From Mesorhizobium opportunistum WSM2075 (GTDB lineage Bacteria; Pseudomonadota; Alphaproteobacteria; Rhizobiales; Rhizobiaceae): 64,000 nucleotides of DNA. The position numbers and the translations under genes are program-made. Positions 12,506-22,322 of this stretch are shown piece after piece. The DNA lies in assembly GCF_000176035.2 (NCBI RefSeq), contig NC_015675.1, positions 4,406,001 to 4,470,000 of the forward strand. The letters run 5' to 3'. How positions within the stretch are numbered: position 1 is the first letter of the stretch; every line of letters starts with the position of its first letter. A model generated the notes under the pieces. The model was not told where the DNA came from and searched no databases. It was given only the letters and a program-made list of their open reading frames with translations.

Positions 12506-12540
12506 ATGCATGTCGCCGGTTTTGGGAGAACGACATGCAT
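12506..12540. repeat. 10-bp inverted repeat between the LysR and NCS1 genes
   Basis: atgcatgtcg at 12506-12515 is followed after 15 bases by its exact inverse cgacatgcat at 12531-12540. The loop, read on the minus strand, contains tctcccaaaaccgg. This resembles the rhizobial gcatgtcg...cccaaaacc...cgacatgc palindrome family in a shortened form. It lies 12 bases past the LysR stop and could also serve as a terminator hairpin, but no T-tract follows. Confidence 0.6.
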
Positions 12541-12551
12541 GCGCGACGCGC

Positions 12552-13454
12552 TTAGGTGATGGCCATCGCGCGCTTGTGGTCCTCGACTTCGGAAAGCAGC
12601 CAATCCTGAAACAGGCTGGTGCCCGGCTTGTTGCCGATGCTGCGACGCTGATGCAGGTAGATGCCGGCCGGATAGGTGTGGCGGGCGCGAAACGGGGCGA
12701 CAAGCTTGCCTTGCTGCAGAAAATCCTGTGCCATCATCGTGTCGGCAAGCGCGATGCCAGCGCCGTTGACCGCCTCGCGCATGATCAGTGTGCAATCGTC
12801 CAGGGTCGTGCTGGATTTCGGCGATGTCTCCAAAACGCCTTCCTGCTCCAGCCAACGCTTCCACCTCATCGTCTCGCATTCATGGATCAAGTGGTGATTG
12901 ACCAGATCGGCAGGCGATCGCAGCGGCACCGGCCCTTCGAGCAACGAGGGCGCGCAGATCGGCGTCAGCAGCAGCGGGATCAACAGCGTCAAGGCCGGGC
13001 CGGCCTTGTAGACGAATTCGTCGACGATGGCCAAATCGAAGTTGGCGCGCTTGCCCGAACTCGAGATCTCCAGATCGACGGACGGATGCAGCCGGCGAAA
13101 ATTCGGCAGCCGGTCCGCAAGCCAAAGATTGAGAACAGCCGGCACGCACAAGACCCGGACACGCTGGGTCCGGCCGTGGCTCGGGCCATCGGAGAAGCTG
13201 ACATCGTCGGTGGCGCGCCAGATGGCCTCGAATGCTTCCGAGAGGCTGCGCGCATAGTAGGAGCCCCTGATGGTCGGCGTGATCTGGCGAAAGCCGCGTT
13301 CGAACAGATCCTGGCCAAGATTCCGTTCAAGTGCACGGATGTGGCGGCTGACGGCAGAGGGTGTCAGGTGCAGTTCTTCGGCCGCGTCCTTGACGCTGCC
13401 AAGACGTGCGGCGGCCTCGAAGGCGCGCATGCCATTGAGTGAAGGTAAGGCCAT
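12552..13454 (-). CDS. LysR family transcriptional regulator (GcvA-like)
   Basis: A 300-residue LysR regulator. Residues 1-65 form the winged helix-turn-helix (LPSLNGMRAFEAAARLGSVKDAAEELHLTPSAVSRHI), and the rest is a substrate-binding-protein-like effector domain. The N-terminus LNGMRAFEAAAR is typical of the GcvA subgroup. I chose ATG 13454 because upstream in-frame codons do not extend the homologous domain. It sits upstream of the NCS1 permease on the same strand and faces away from the M17 aminopeptidase gene, so it may regulate either; the 250-base divergent spacer would hold its operator. Confidence 0.9.
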   Translation of the reverse strand: MALPSLNGMRAFEAAARLGSVKDAAEELHLTPSAVSRHIRALERNLGQDLFERGFRQITPTIRGSYYARSLSEAFEAIWRATDDVSFSDGPSHGRTQRVRVLCVPAVLNLWLADRLPNFRRLHPSVDLEISSSGKRANFDLAIVDEFVYKAGPALTLLIPLLLTPICAPSLLEGPVPLRSPADLVNHHLIHECETMRWKRWLEQEGVLETSPKSSTTLDDCTLIMREAVNGAGIALADTMMAQDFLQQGKLVAPFRARHTYPAGIYLHQRRSIGNKPGTSLFQDWLLSEVEDHKRAMAIT

Positions 13455-13705
13455 TGCCCGATCATGAATTGTCAGTTGAGTTTTTGTCAATCGACATGGA
13501 CAAAATTGGCGTTTGATCACCAGGGTCCTTCGGGGATACCCAGAAGGCAAGAGCGACCAAGTCGCCATCAGAAAACGATTATTTGGGGCCCCCGGCACCA
13601 TTCCACCAGTGGCAGAGACCGGCCTGATCGGTTTTCCACCGCTGGCGGGCGAAGCTTTGCGCAAAGCGGCGCTGAGGCCGGGGCAAAATGGGAGAATGAC
13701 TGCTT

Positions 13706-15220
13706 ATGCCTCAATCGCCAGTGCCGGTCTTTGAAGCGGCCGACGAGATTTCGGCTGAAGCCTCTGTCGTCGTGATCCTGCAAACTGCCCAGACAGGCTT
13801 TGGTCCACGGGCAGCGGCGCTGGATGTCGAGTTAAGCGGGATTTTGTCCCGTGCCTGCTCCGACCCGGACGCTTTGGCCGAGTCTGGCACCTGCATCGAT
13901 GTGATCGCTCCCCAGACCGTATCGGCCCGGCGCATCATCGTTCTCGCTTTGGGCAAGGCTGAGGCTCTAACCGCGCTGTCACTGGCGCGTGCCGGCGGTT
14001 TGCTGGCCGTGCATCTCGAAGGCAAGAGCGAGTGCGCGGCTACCTTGCTCCTGGATCCGATCGCCGGTGTCGACCTGCCGGGCGCGGACATCCTGGCGCG
14101 CGTGGCGCTCGGCATGCGGCTGCGGCGCTATCGCTTCGACATGCGCAACCAACGCCAGGGCGCCGGCGCGGATCGAACCCTGCGTGTGCAACTGGTCGGC
14201 GCAAGCGGCGCCGAGCTAACCCCGGCGCTGGCACGGATGAACGCCATTGCCGACGGCGTCGAATATGCGCGCACGCTGGTCAACCTGCCGCCGAACCATC
14301 TCCATCCCGACAATTTCCACGATCACCTGGAGCCGCTGCGCGAAGCCGGCATCGACGTCGAGATCCTCGATACGGCGAAGCTCGGGGAACTCGGCATGAA
14401 TGCGATCCTGGCTGTCGGGTCAGGGTCGGTAAGGCTGCCGCGCGTTGCTGTCCTGCGCTATCGCGGCAAGGGTGCTCCCGCGCAGCCCATGGCTTTCGTC
14501 GGCAAGGGCGTATGCTTTGACTCCGGCGGGCTCTGCATCAAGCGCGGCGAGCAGATGTTCGACATGAAGGCCGACATGGGTGGTGCGGCCGCCGTTGTCG
14601 GCCTGCTGATAGCACTGGCCCGGCAAGGCAGCCCTGTGCATGCTGTCGGCATTCTGGGCATTGCCGAGAACATGCCGTCCGGCACCGCGCTGAAGCCGCG
14701 CGACATCATCACGACGGCTTCGGGACAGACCGTGGAAGTGTTCGACACGGACGCGGAAGGGCGCCTGATCCTGGCCGACTGCCTTTACTATGCGGCTTCG
14801 CGCTTCAACCCCTCGGTGATCGTCGATCTGGCGACGCTGACCTATTCGGTGATGCGCGGCCTCGGATCGATATTCGCCGGTCTGTTCAGCACCGACAATG
14901 CCATCGCGACGCAGATGATCGCGGCCGGGGAAACGGTCGGCGAGCGTTTCTGGCAGTTGCCGCTCGACCGGGCCTACGATGAGGGGCTGCAGTCGCCATT
15001 CGCCGATATGCGGCACCACGCCAAGGACATGGAAGATGGCGACGCGCCCTATGCGGCGGCGTTCCTGCGCCACTTCACCGAGGATCGGCCCTGGGTGCAT
15101 CTCGACATAGCCGGCAAGGAAATGGCCGACAAGGATCAGCCGCTCGGCCGGGAAGGCGCCACGGCGTTCGGCGTGCAGATGCTGGAAGAATGGGTCCAGG
15201 CCAACCGCAAGATGAACTAG
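13706..15220 (+). CDS. Leucyl aminopeptidase family protein (peptidase M17)
   Basis: A cytosolic M17 metallo-aminopeptidase of 504 residues with two-metal catalysis at the N-terminus of peptides. The C-terminal catalytic domain is clear: [18 protein letters not shown] with the metal-binding lysine and aspartate, [12 protein letters not shown], and the family signature [15 protein letters not shown]. The N-terminal third is the less conserved macrodomain-like region. It is the first gene of a plus-strand group with a second peptidase and a peptide ABC transporter, which suggests it trims imported peptides. Confidence 0.93.
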   Translation: MPQSPVPVFEAADEISAEASVVVILQTAQTGFGPRAAALDVELSGILSRACSDPDALAESGTCIDVIAPQTVSARRIIVLALGKAEALTALSLARAGGLLAVHLEGKSECAATLLLDPIAGVDLPGADILARVALGMRLRRYRFDMRNQRQGAGADRTLRVQLVGASGAELTPALARMNAIADGVEYARTLVNLPPNHLHPDNFHDHLEPLREAGIDVEILDTAKLGELGMNAILAVGSGSVRLPRVAVLRYRGKGAPAQPMAFVGKGVCFDSGGLCIKRGEQMFDMKADMGGAAAVVGLLIALARQGSPVHAVGILGIAENMPSGTALKPRDIITTASGQTVEVFDTDAEGRLILADCLYYAASRFNPSVIVDLATLTYSVMRGLGSIFAGLFSTDNAIATQMIAAGETVGERFWQLPLDRAYDEGLQSPFADMRHHAKDMEDGDAPYAAAFLRHFTEDRPWVHLDIAGKEMADKDQPLGREGATAFGVQMLEEWVQANRKMN

Positions 15221-15269
15221 GCGCCCACGGACAACGACAAGATGCCTTTCAAACATGCAAGGAGCCGGG

Positions 15270-16190
15270 ATGTCGTCTGAGATCAGCAGCAGGGAAGGGC
15301 GGGCCGTCTTCGGCAGCTACGAAACCTGGTATCGAATCTCCGGCGAACTGGATACCGACAAGGCCCCAATCGTGATCCTGCACGGCGGTCCGGGTGTCGC
15401 CCACAATTATGTCGATGCCTACAAGCTTCTTGCCCGAAGGGATCGCGCCGTCATCCACTACGACCAGTTGGGTTGCGGCAATTCGACTTTGTTACCCGAT
15501 AAGGGCGCCGACTTCTGGACGCCCAGGCTCTTCATCGACGAGCTTGAAAACCTGGTCGACCATCTCGGCATTCGCGCGGGCTTCCATGTCCTTGGCCAAA
15601 GCTGGGGCGGCATGCTGGGCGCCGAATATGCGGTGACGCGGCCGAAGGGTCTGAAGTCGCTGACCATCGCCAACTCGCCGGCTTCCATGAAGCTGTGGGT
15701 CGAAGAGGCCAACCGGTTGCGCACCGACCTGCCCGGGGATGTCCAGGAGACACTGACCCGCCACGAGCAGGCCGGCACGACGGACCATCCGGCCTACCAG
15801 GCAGCAACGATGGTCTTCTACGAACGGCATGTCTGCCGGGTGGTGCCTTTTCCGCCCGAGGTAACCGAGACCTTCGCCCAGGTCGTGCGCAATCCGACGG
15901 TCTATCATGTGATGAACGGGCCCAACGAGTTCCATGTCATCGGAACGCTGAAGAACTGGAGCATCATCGATCGCCTGCCGGCTGTCGATGTTCCGACGCT
16001 GATCATCTCCGGACGCCATGACGAGGCCACGCCCGCGACCGTGCAGCCCTACAAGGACGGCATCAAGGGATCGCGCTGGGAGATATTCGAGCATTCCAGC
16101 CATATGCCGCATGTCGAAGAGCAGGACCTGTGCATGCGGGTGGTGGGAGACTTCCTGGACGACAACGACAACAGAGAAAAGGGGAACTAA
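15270..16190 (+). CDS. Proline iminopeptidase-type alpha/beta hydrolase (peptidase S33)
   Basis: A 306-residue alpha/beta hydrolase of the prolyl aminopeptidase / L-amino acid amidase group. The oxyanion-hole motif HGGPG is at residues 38-42, the nucleophile elbow GQSWGG places Ser at 111, the acid is in SGRHDEATP, and the base histidine is in HSSHMPH near the C-terminus. ATG 15270 follows a caaggag ribosome site; an ATG 15 bases earlier lacks one. It lies 49 bases after the M17 gene and its stop is two bases before the ABC solute-binding gene, so it is part of the same operon and probably acts on N-terminal residues or amides of imported peptides. Confidence 0.88.
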   Translation: MSSEISSREGRAVFGSYETWYRISGELDTDKAPIVILHGGPGVAHNYVDAYKLLARRDRAVIHYDQLGCGNSTLLPDKGADFWTPRLFIDELENLVDHLGIRAGFHVLGQSWGGMLGAEYAVTRPKGLKSLTIANSPASMKLWVEEANRLRTDLPGDVQETLTRHEQAGTTDHPAYQAATMVFYERHVCRVVPFPPEVTETFAQVVRNPTVYHVMNGPNEFHVIGTLKNWSIIDRLPAVDVPTLIISGRHDEATPATVQPYKDGIKGSRWEIFEHSSHMPHVEEQDLCMRVVGDFLDDNDNREKGN

Positions 16191-16192
16191 GC

Positions 16193-17854
16193 ATGAAGAA
16201 ACTGCTTCTGGCGGCGTCAGCCGCGGCATTGCTGGCCAGCGCATGGCTGGCTCCGGCGCAGGCCGAATATCTCAAAGAGCACCGAGGCGGCACCATTCGC
16301 CTTCTGGCCCGCTCAGCGGCGGGAACACTCGATCCGCACATCAACTACACCGACCAGGGCTGGCAGATGTACCAGCCGATCTATGATGGCCTGGTCGCCT
16401 TCCGCAAAGCCGAGGGCATGGACGGCTTCACCATCGTACCCGACCTCGCCGAGGCGCTGCCGCAGGTCAGCAATGACGGCAAGACCTTCACCTTCAAGCT
16501 GCGCAAGGGCATCAAGTTCTCCGACGGCCATGATCTCAGTGTGAAGGACGTCGTTGCGTCCTTCCAGCGCATCTTCAAGGTTTCCGGGCCGACCTCCGGC
16601 ACTTTCTATGCCGGCATTGTCGGCGCCGACAAATGCCTGGCCGACACCAAGAGCTGCACGCTTGAAGGCGGCGTTGTCGGGGATGAGGCCGCCGGCACCG
16701 TCACCCTCAACCTCACCAAGCCTGACGCCGAGATCCTCTACAAGCTCGCCTTGCCGCACGCCGTGGTGCTGCCGGCGGACACGCCCGCGGAAGACATGGG
16801 CTCCAAGCCGATTCCCAGCACCGGCGCTTACATGATCTCCGCCTTCGACCCCAACAAGGGCATGACGGTGTCGCGCAACCCCAATTTCAAGCAGTGGAGC
16901 GAAGACGCGCAGCCGGACGGCTATCCGGATGTCGTCCAATATGATTTCGGCCTGTCCGAGGAAGCGGCCGTCTCGGCGATCCAGAACGGCGAAGCAGACT
17001 GGATGTTCGATGCGCTGCCGAGCGATCGCCTCGGTGAACTTGGCAGCAAGTCCATGGACCAGCTGCACATCTCACCGCTTTCGGCGTGGTGGTATGCGCC
17101 GCTGAACAACCGTCTCGCGCCGTTCGACAACGAAAAGGCGCGCCAGGCCGTTGCCTATGCGATCGACCGCAACACGCTGGTCAAGCTGTTCGGCGGCAAG
17201 GTGCTGGCTTCGCCGGTCTGCCAGGTCCTGCCGCCGGACTTCCCCGGCCACGAAGATTATTGCCCCTTCACCAAGAACCCTGGCGCCAAATGGTCGGCGC
17301 CCGATCTCGACAAGGCAAAGCAACTCGTCGAGGAATCCGGCACCAAGGGCCAGAAGGTGACCATCATCGCCGAGGACACCGCCATCTCACGCTCCATCGG
17401 CGTCTATCTGCAGAGCGTGCTGACCACCATCGGCTATGTCGCCGACGTCAAGCCGATCTCGTCCAATATCCAGTTCACCTACATCCAGAACACCAACAAC
17501 AAAGTGCAGATGTCCATCACCCAGTGGTACAAGGACTATCCGGCGGCTTCCGACTTCCTCAACATCCTGTTCTCCTGCGCTTCCTTCCGTGAAGGGTCGG
17601 ACGCTTCGATCAACATCGCCGGCTTCTGCGACAAGGATATCGACGCAAAGATGCAGAAAGCGCTCGATCTCGGGGTGACCGACCAGAAGGCTGCAGACAA
17701 GATGTGGGCCGAGATCGACAAGCAGATCACGGACAAGGCGCCGGCTGTCGGCCTGTTCACACCGAAGCGGCTTGACTTCGTCAGCAAGCGCGTGGGCAAT
17801 TTCAAGTTCAACCGGCAGTTCAACTGGATGATCACCCAATCCTGGGTGCAGTGA
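16193..17854 (+). CDS. Peptide ABC transporter substrate-binding protein (family 5)
   Basis: A 553-residue periplasmic solute-binding protein of the DppA/OppA family. A signal peptide is evident (LLLAASAAALLASAWLAPAQA, cleavage near residue 24), with no lipobox cysteine. The family-5 signatures follow: HRGGTIRLLARSAAGTLDPH, KFSDGHDLSVKDVVASFQR, and a long C-terminal lobe with PAASDFLNILFSC. ATG 16193 has an aaaaggggaac ribosome site. The stop codon is embedded in the first copy of a 17-bp tandem duplication. Confidence 0.93.
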   Translation: MKKLLLAASAAALLASAWLAPAQAEYLKEHRGGTIRLLARSAAGTLDPHINYTDQGWQMYQPIYDGLVAFRKAEGMDGFTIVPDLAEALPQVSNDGKTFTFKLRKGIKFSDGHDLSVKDVVASFQRIFKVSGPTSGTFYAGIVGADKCLADTKSCTLEGGVVGDEAAGTVTLNLTKPDAEILYKLALPHAVVLPADTPAEDMGSKPIPSTGAYMISAFDPNKGMTVSRNPNFKQWSEDAQPDGYPDVVQYDFGLSEEAAVSAIQNGEADWMFDALPSDRLGELGSKSMDQLHISPLSAWWYAPLNNRLAPFDNEKARQAVAYAIDRNTLVKLFGGKVLASPVCQVLPPDFPGHEDYCPFTKNPGAKWSAPDLDKAKQLVEESGTKGQKVTIIAEDTAISRSIGVYLQSVLTTIGYVADVKPISSNIQFTYIQNTNNKVQMSITQWYKDYPAASDFLNILFSCASFREGSDASINIAGFCDKDIDAKMQKALDLGVTDQKAADKMWAEIDKQITDKAPAVGLFTPKRLDFVSKRVGNFKFNRQFNWMITQSWVQ

Positions 17855-17886
17855 TGGCCTGGGTGCAGTGATGGCCTGGGTGCAGT
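17841..17886. repeat. 17-bp tandem duplication at the solute-binding-protein stop codon
   Basis: The unit cctgggtgcagtgatgg occurs at 17841-17857 and 17858-17874 and in part (12 bases) at 17875-17886. Each full copy repeats the last codons Trp-Val-Gln and the TGA stop, so copies two and three are untranslated relics of slippage. Confidence 0.95.
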
Positions 17887-17912
17887 AACGAACTGCGGAG
17901 AGGGGCGCGTCC

Positions 17913-18929
17913 GTGTCGAACCAAGTCGCTGCCATGCCGCGCAAGACGCGAGGGCCCTGGGCTGTCGCATTTGCGAAGCTGGCAAGGAACAGGGCCGCCA
18001 TGGCGTCCCTGGCAGTGTTCCTCCTTATTGTCCTGGCTTGCGTCAGTGCGCCTCTCTATGCGCACTGGGCGCAAGTCGACCCTTTCGCCTCGACGCTCGA
18101 CGCCGTCATCCAGATCGATGGCGCCGACGTCGCGGTGATGGAGCCGTCGACGGAGGGGCTGGGCCTTGGCTATACGCCGCTCGGCCCGACCTGGCGGCTC
18201 GGCAATTACTTTCTCGGCGCCGACAGCCAGGGGCGCGACGTCATGGCCAGGATGCTCTATGGCGGGCTGAGTTCGCTGTTGATCTCCGGCGCCGCCACAA
18301 TCTTCACCCTGATCCTAGGCACGTCAGCCGGACTGATCGCCGGCTATTTCGGCGGCATCACCGATACGGTCCTGTCGCGCCTCCTGGATGTGTTGTGGGC
18401 GTTCCCGATCTATCTTCTGGCGATTTCGCTTTCCATCGTCACCATCGCGCAAGGCATTTCGATCGGCCCGATCGAGATCGAATCCGGCAGCCTGTGGCTG
18501 CCGGTCATCATCATCGGCATCGTCTACGTGCCTTATGTGGCGCGCCCCATACGCGGGCAGGTCCTGTCGCTGCGCCGCAGCGAATTTGTCCACGCCGCGG
18601 TCAATCTGGGCGTGCCTGGATGGCGCATCCTGTGGCGCGACATCCTGCCCAACATCACCACCACGCTCATCGTCTTCGTGCCGCTGATGATGGCGCTGAA
18701 CATGCTGACGGAATCGGCGCTCTCCTTCCTGTCGATCGGCGTGCAGCCGCCGGCGGCGAGCTGGGGCACAATCATCCAGGACGGACAGGCATTGCTCTAT
18801 ACGCGGCCGCTGGTGGCGCTGGCGCCGGGCCTGGCGATCGCGGTGTCCGTCATGGCGCTCAACGTCTTCGGTGACGGCCTGCGCGATGCGCTCGACCCAC
18901 GCTCCAAAGTTCGGCTGGGGCGCGACTGA
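17913..18929 (+). CDS. Peptide ABC transporter permease, DppC type
   Basis: A 338-residue inner-membrane permease. An N-terminal helix (about 28-50) is followed by a periplasmic segment ending LGADSQGRDVMARMLYGG, the signature of DppC/OppC proteins. Five more helices and the EAA-like loop (FVHAAVNLGVPGWRILWRDILPN) that docks on the ATPases come next. It begins with GTG, preceded by gagagg. It overlaps the next permease gene by one base. Confidence 0.92.
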   Translation: MSNQVAAMPRKTRGPWAVAFAKLARNRAAMASLAVFLLIVLACVSAPLYAHWAQVDPFASTLDAVIQIDGADVAVMEPSTEGLGLGYTPLGPTWRLGNYFLGADSQGRDVMARMLYGGLSSLLISGAATIFTLILGTSAGLIAGYFGGITDTVLSRLLDVLWAFPIYLLAISLSIVTIAQGISIGPIEIESGSLWLPVIIIGIVYVPYVARPIRGQVLSLRRSEFVHAAVNLGVPGWRILWRDILPNITTTLIVFVPLMMALNMLTESALSFLSIGVQPPAASWGTIIQDGQALLYTRPLVALAPGLAIAVSVMALNVFGDGLRDALDPRSKVRLGRD

Positions 18930-19900
18930 TGATCTACGCGATCCTGCGCCGCTTCGGTCAGATGCTGTTCGTGATGTTCGGCATCTCGGTCATCGTCTTC
19001 CTGATCTTCTTCGCGACGCCGGGCGCCGATCCGGCGGCGCGCATCGCCGGCCGCAACGCGTCGCCCGAAGTGCTGGAGGCGGTGCGCCACAGCTTCGGCT
19101 TCGACCGGCCGCTCTACGTCCAGTACGTGACGATGATGGAGAAGATCTTCGTCACCGGCGATCTGACCTCCTTCGTCAACCGCGGCTGGAAGGTGGTGCC
19201 GGCCGTGCTGGATTCGATCCCGGTCACGCTATCGCTGGTGTTCGGGGCGGCGATCCTGTGGGTGGTGGTGTCCATCATCATCGGCATCATCGCCGCCGCC
19301 ACGCGCGACAGCTGGCTGGACAAGGTTCTGATGGCGCTGGGACTGCTCGGCATTTCCATGCCGGTCTATTGGCTGGGCGAGGTGATGAACCTGATCACCC
19401 AGAGCCGCTACCACGACAGTTGGCTGTTCTCCTGGGTACCGCCGCTCGGCTACAAGAATTTCTCGGACGATCCCAAGGGCTGGTTCCTGACGCTGGTCAT
19501 TCCGTGGATCACGCTGGCCATTCTCTACATCGGCATCTATGGGCGCGTGCTGCGCGCGGCGATCATCGAATCCCTGCAGGAAGACTATATCCGCACGGCC
19601 CGCGCCAAGGGCCTGTCGGAAACCCGCATCCTGCTGCGCCACGCGCTGCGCACGTCGCTCATCGCATTCGTCACGCTGTTCGGTCTCGATTTCGGCGCGC
19701 TGGTGGGTGGCTCCGCCTTGCTGACGGAGGTGGTGTTCGGGCTGCACGGCATCGGCAAGCTCACCTATGACGCGCTGCAGAATCTCGATCTGCCGATGAT
19801 CATGGCAACGGTGATGTATGCTTCCATGTTCGTGGTCATCGCCAACGCGGTGGTCGATTTCGTCTACATCCTCCTCGATCCCCGCCTGAGGACGTCATGA
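18929..19900 (+). CDS. Peptide ABC transporter permease, DppB type
   Basis: A 323-residue permease with the DppB N-terminus MIYAILRRFGQMLFVMFGISVIVFLIFF, the periplasmic FGFDRPLYVQY motif, and an EAA loop (YIRTARAKGLSETRILLRHALR). It overlaps its neighbours at both ends (TGATG upstream, ATGA downstream), so it is translated in a coupled operon. Gene order C-then-B is the reverse of the common dpp/opp arrangement. Confidence 0.92.
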   Translation: MIYAILRRFGQMLFVMFGISVIVFLIFFATPGADPAARIAGRNASPEVLEAVRHSFGFDRPLYVQYVTMMEKIFVTGDLTSFVNRGWKVVPAVLDSIPVTLSLVFGAAILWVVVSIIIGIIAAATRDSWLDKVLMALGLLGISMPVYWLGEVMNLITQSRYHDSWLFSWVPPLGYKNFSDDPKGWFLTLVIPWITLAILYIGIYGRVLRAAIIESLQEDYIRTARAKGLSETRILLRHALRTSLIAFVTLFGLDFGALVGGSALLTEVVFGLHGIGKLTYDALQNLDLPMIMATVMYASMFVVIANAVVDFVYILLDPRLRTS

Positions 19901-20856
19901 TACTGTCGGTGCGTGACCTCAGAGTATCCTTCCGGACCGATGACGGCCTGGTGCGGGCCATCGACGGCGTTTCCTTCGATCTTGGGGAAAGCGAGATTCT
20001 CGGCGTCGTCGGCGAATCCGGTTCCGGCAAGACCGTATCGCTGCTGGCCGTGATGGGCCTCATCACCGACCCCAATGCCGTCATCGAGGGCTCGATCCGT
20101 TACAAGGGCCGCGAGTTGGTGGGACTGCCGGCGCGCGAACTGAGGCGCCTGCGCGGCAACGAGATCGCGATGATCTTCCAGGATCCGATGACGGCGCTGA
20201 CGCCGGTCTACACGATCGGCTGGCAGATCGCCGAGCAGATCCGCGCACATCGAAATATCAGCAAATCCAAAGCGATGGAGCGCGTCGAGGAACTGCTGGC
20301 CGAGGTGAACTTTCCCAACCCGCACGAGGCGATGTCGCGCTACCCGCACCAGCTTTCCGGCGGCATGCGCCAGCGGGCGGTGATCGCAATGGCGCTGTCG
20401 TGCAATCCGGCCCTGCTGGTGGCGGACGAGCCGACCACCGCGCTCGACGTCACGGTGCAGGCCGGCATTCTCGATCTCGTGCGCAAATTGCGCGCGACGC
20501 ATAAGTCGGCCGTGGTCTTCATCACCCATGACATGGGCGTGGTCTCCGAACTCGCCGACCGCGTCATGGTCATGTATGCGGGCCGCGTGGTGGAACGGGG
20601 CAGCCGCATGGAACTGTTTTCCGATCCGCGCCACCCCTATACGCGCGCGCTGCTCGGTTCGATTCCGCCGCTGACCGGTGAAAAACCGCGCCGCCTGCCG
20701 GCCATTCCCGGCTCGCCGCCGTCGCTGCTGCGCTTGCCGCAGGGCTGCGCTTTCGGTCCGCGTTGCCCGGTCCACTACGAACCCTGCGCGACCGGCAAGC
20801 CCGACCTCGGGGCTGGAGCCCACGCCGCCGCATGCTTCCGGGCGGTGCAGGCATGA
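19897..20856 (+). CDS. Peptide ABC transporter ATP-binding protein, DppD type
   Basis: A 319-residue ATPase. Walker A is GESGSGKT near residue 42, the Q-loop is [13 protein letters not shown], the ABC signature is LSGGMRQR and Walker B is [12 protein letters not shown]. The C-terminal oligopeptide-transporter extension ([12 protein letters not shown]) has the cysteine cluster that binds an Fe-S centre in related DppD/OppD proteins. It overlaps the previous gene by four bases and the next by four. Confidence 0.93.
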   Translation: MILSVRDLRVSFRTDDGLVRAIDGVSFDLGESEILGVVGESGSGKTVSLLAVMGLITDPNAVIEGSIRYKGRELVGLPARELRRLRGNEIAMIFQDPMTALTPVYTIGWQIAEQIRAHRNISKSKAMERVEELLAEVNFPNPHEAMSRYPHQLSGGMRQRAVIAMALSCNPALLVADEPTTALDVTVQAGILDLVRKLRATHKSAVVFITHDMGVVSELADRVMVMYAGRVVERGSRMELFSDPRHPYTRALLGSIPPLTGEKPRRLPAIPGSPPSLLRLPQGCAFGPRCPVHYEPCATGKPDLGAGAHAAACFRAVQA

Positions 20857-21887
20857 GCGGAGCAATGATCGACAAAGAATCGATGGCCGACAAGGAACCG
20901 ATGACCGACAGGGATCAGCCAATCCTCGAGACGCGTTCGCTGGGAAAGCGCTTCTCGATCGGCACCCGGTTTTCGGCGGAAGGCAGGCGAACCGTCCATG
21001 CGGTCGACAATGTTTCGCTGACGGTGCGGCGCGGCGAGACTGTCGGGCTGGTCGGCGAATCCGGATGCGGCAAGTCCACGCTGGCGCGCTGCCTGGTAAG
21101 GCTCTACGACATCACGGACGGCACGCTTCTGTTCGAAGGTGACGACATCACCTCGAAGTCGCTCTCCGAACTCAGGCCGCTGCGGCGGCGCCTGCAAATG
21201 GTCTTCCAGGACCCGTCGGCCTCGCTCAATCCGCGCCGTCGTGTCGGCGACCTGGTGGCCGAGCCACTGCGCATCCACGGCAAGCTTTCGTCTCGCGAGA
21301 TCACCGCGCGGGTTGCCGAACTGTTCGACCTCGTCGGGCTGTTGCCGGATCACGTCATGCGGTTCCCGCACGAATTTTCCGGCGGGCAGCGCCAGCGTGT
21401 CGGCATTGCACGGGCCATTGCCCTCAACCCCGATCTGGTCGTGCTGGATGAGCCCGTCTCCGCGCTCGACGTGTCGGTGCAGGCGCAGATCGTCAACCTG
21501 CTTGCCGACCTGCAGGAGAAGCTCAACCTCACCTACATCTTCATCGCCCATGACCTGTCGGTGGTGCGCCAGGTGTCGACCCGCATCGCGGTCATGTATC
21601 TCGGCTCGATCGTCGAGGAAGGTCCGGCGGAAGAGGTGTTCGCAACACCTGCCCATCCCTACAGCCAGGCACTGATCTCGGCGGTTCCCGTCGTGGAGAC
21701 GACGCCTAGCGGGACGCGCAAGCGCATCATCCTGACCGGCGACGTGCCGAGCCCGCTCAAGCCGCCATCCGGGTGCCGTTTCCATCCGCGATGCCCGATC
21801 GCGGCGGAGCGTTGCCGCACCGAGCGGCCGGAGTTGAGGGAATATCGACCGGGCCGAAAGGTCGCCTGCCACTTTCCGACGGTATAG
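20853..21887 (+). CDS. Peptide ABC transporter ATP-binding protein, DppF type
   Basis: A 344-residue ATPase, the second nucleotide-binding subunit. Walker A is GESGCGKS, the Q-loop is [16 protein letters not shown], the signature is FSGGQRQR, and Walker B is [11 protein letters not shown]. The C-terminal extension has [12 protein letters not shown]. The ATG at 20853 overlaps the DppD stop (ATGA). This is the last gene of the peptidase-transporter operon; no T-rich terminator is obvious before the next promoter at 21949. Confidence 0.93.
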   Translation: MSGAMIDKESMADKEPMTDRDQPILETRSLGKRFSIGTRFSAEGRRTVHAVDNVSLTVRRGETVGLVGESGCGKSTLARCLVRLYDITDGTLLFEGDDITSKSLSELRPLRRRLQMVFQDPSASLNPRRRVGDLVAEPLRIHGKLSSREITARVAELFDLVGLLPDHVMRFPHEFSGGQRQRVGIARAIALNPDLVVLDEPVSALDVSVQAQIVNLLADLQEKLNLTYIFIAHDLSVVRQVSTRIAVMYLGSIVEEGPAEEVFATPAHPYSQALISAVPVVETTPSGTRKRIILTGDVPSPLKPPSGCRFHPRCPIAAERCRTERPELREYRPGRKVACHFPTV

Positions 21888-21948
21888 CCGGCCGCCCATC
21901 GGCGCCTGGACGATGGCCGACAGTTTTTGAAAAATTCCACCGTCAGCG

Positions 21949-21973
21949 TGGAACCAACCGCCAAGCCGCGCGT
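21949..21973 (+). promoter_or_regulatory. EcfG-type general stress promoter
   Basis: GGAAC at 21949-21953, 16 bases, then CGTT at 21970-21973. This matches the consensus for the alphaproteobacterial EcfG/SigT/RpoE2 general stress sigma factor. The DUF982 start is 47 bases past the -10. Confidence 0.75.
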
Positions 21974-22019
21974 TTCAATCGGTTCGATCGCACGCATTGC
22001 GATCGAACGGGAGGAACCA

Positions 22020-22322
22020 ATGGACTACCTGCATTTCTTTTCGCCCGTGCGGATTTCGCGCGGGCAGGGGCATCCTGTAGAAGAAGTGGATAATGTCGCC
22101 GAGGCGATGGTTTTCTTGCGCAAATGGCCGACAGGCCGGCGCGGGCCTGTGTATCAGTGCGCGCTGAATTGCTGCGCGGCCGCGTTGTCGGGCCAGATGT
22201 CAGCCGAAGAAGCAAGGAAGGCGTTCACCGGCTTTGCCCGGATCACGCGGCTTCTGGACGATGACATGGCGTTGCCCGTAGCCGGCGAAAACATGGCGGA
22301 CATATACGCGCTGCGGCGTTAA
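22020..22322 (+). CDS. DUF982 family protein (copy 1)
   Basis: A 100-residue cytosolic protein of DUF982, a family expanded in Mesorhizobium and relatives with no known biochemical role. The pattern is recognisable: FSPVRISRG at the N-terminus, then EAMVFLRKWPTGRRGPVYQCALNCCAAALSGQMSAEEARKAF. The ATG follows gggaggaacc, a strong ribosome site. An EcfG-type promoter lies just upstream, so it is probably induced by general stress. Confidence 0.85.
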   Translation: MDYLHFFSPVRISRGQGHPVEEVDNVAEAMVFLRKWPTGRRGPVYQCALNCCAAALSGQMSAEEARKAFTGFARITRLLDDDMALPVAGENMADIYALRR

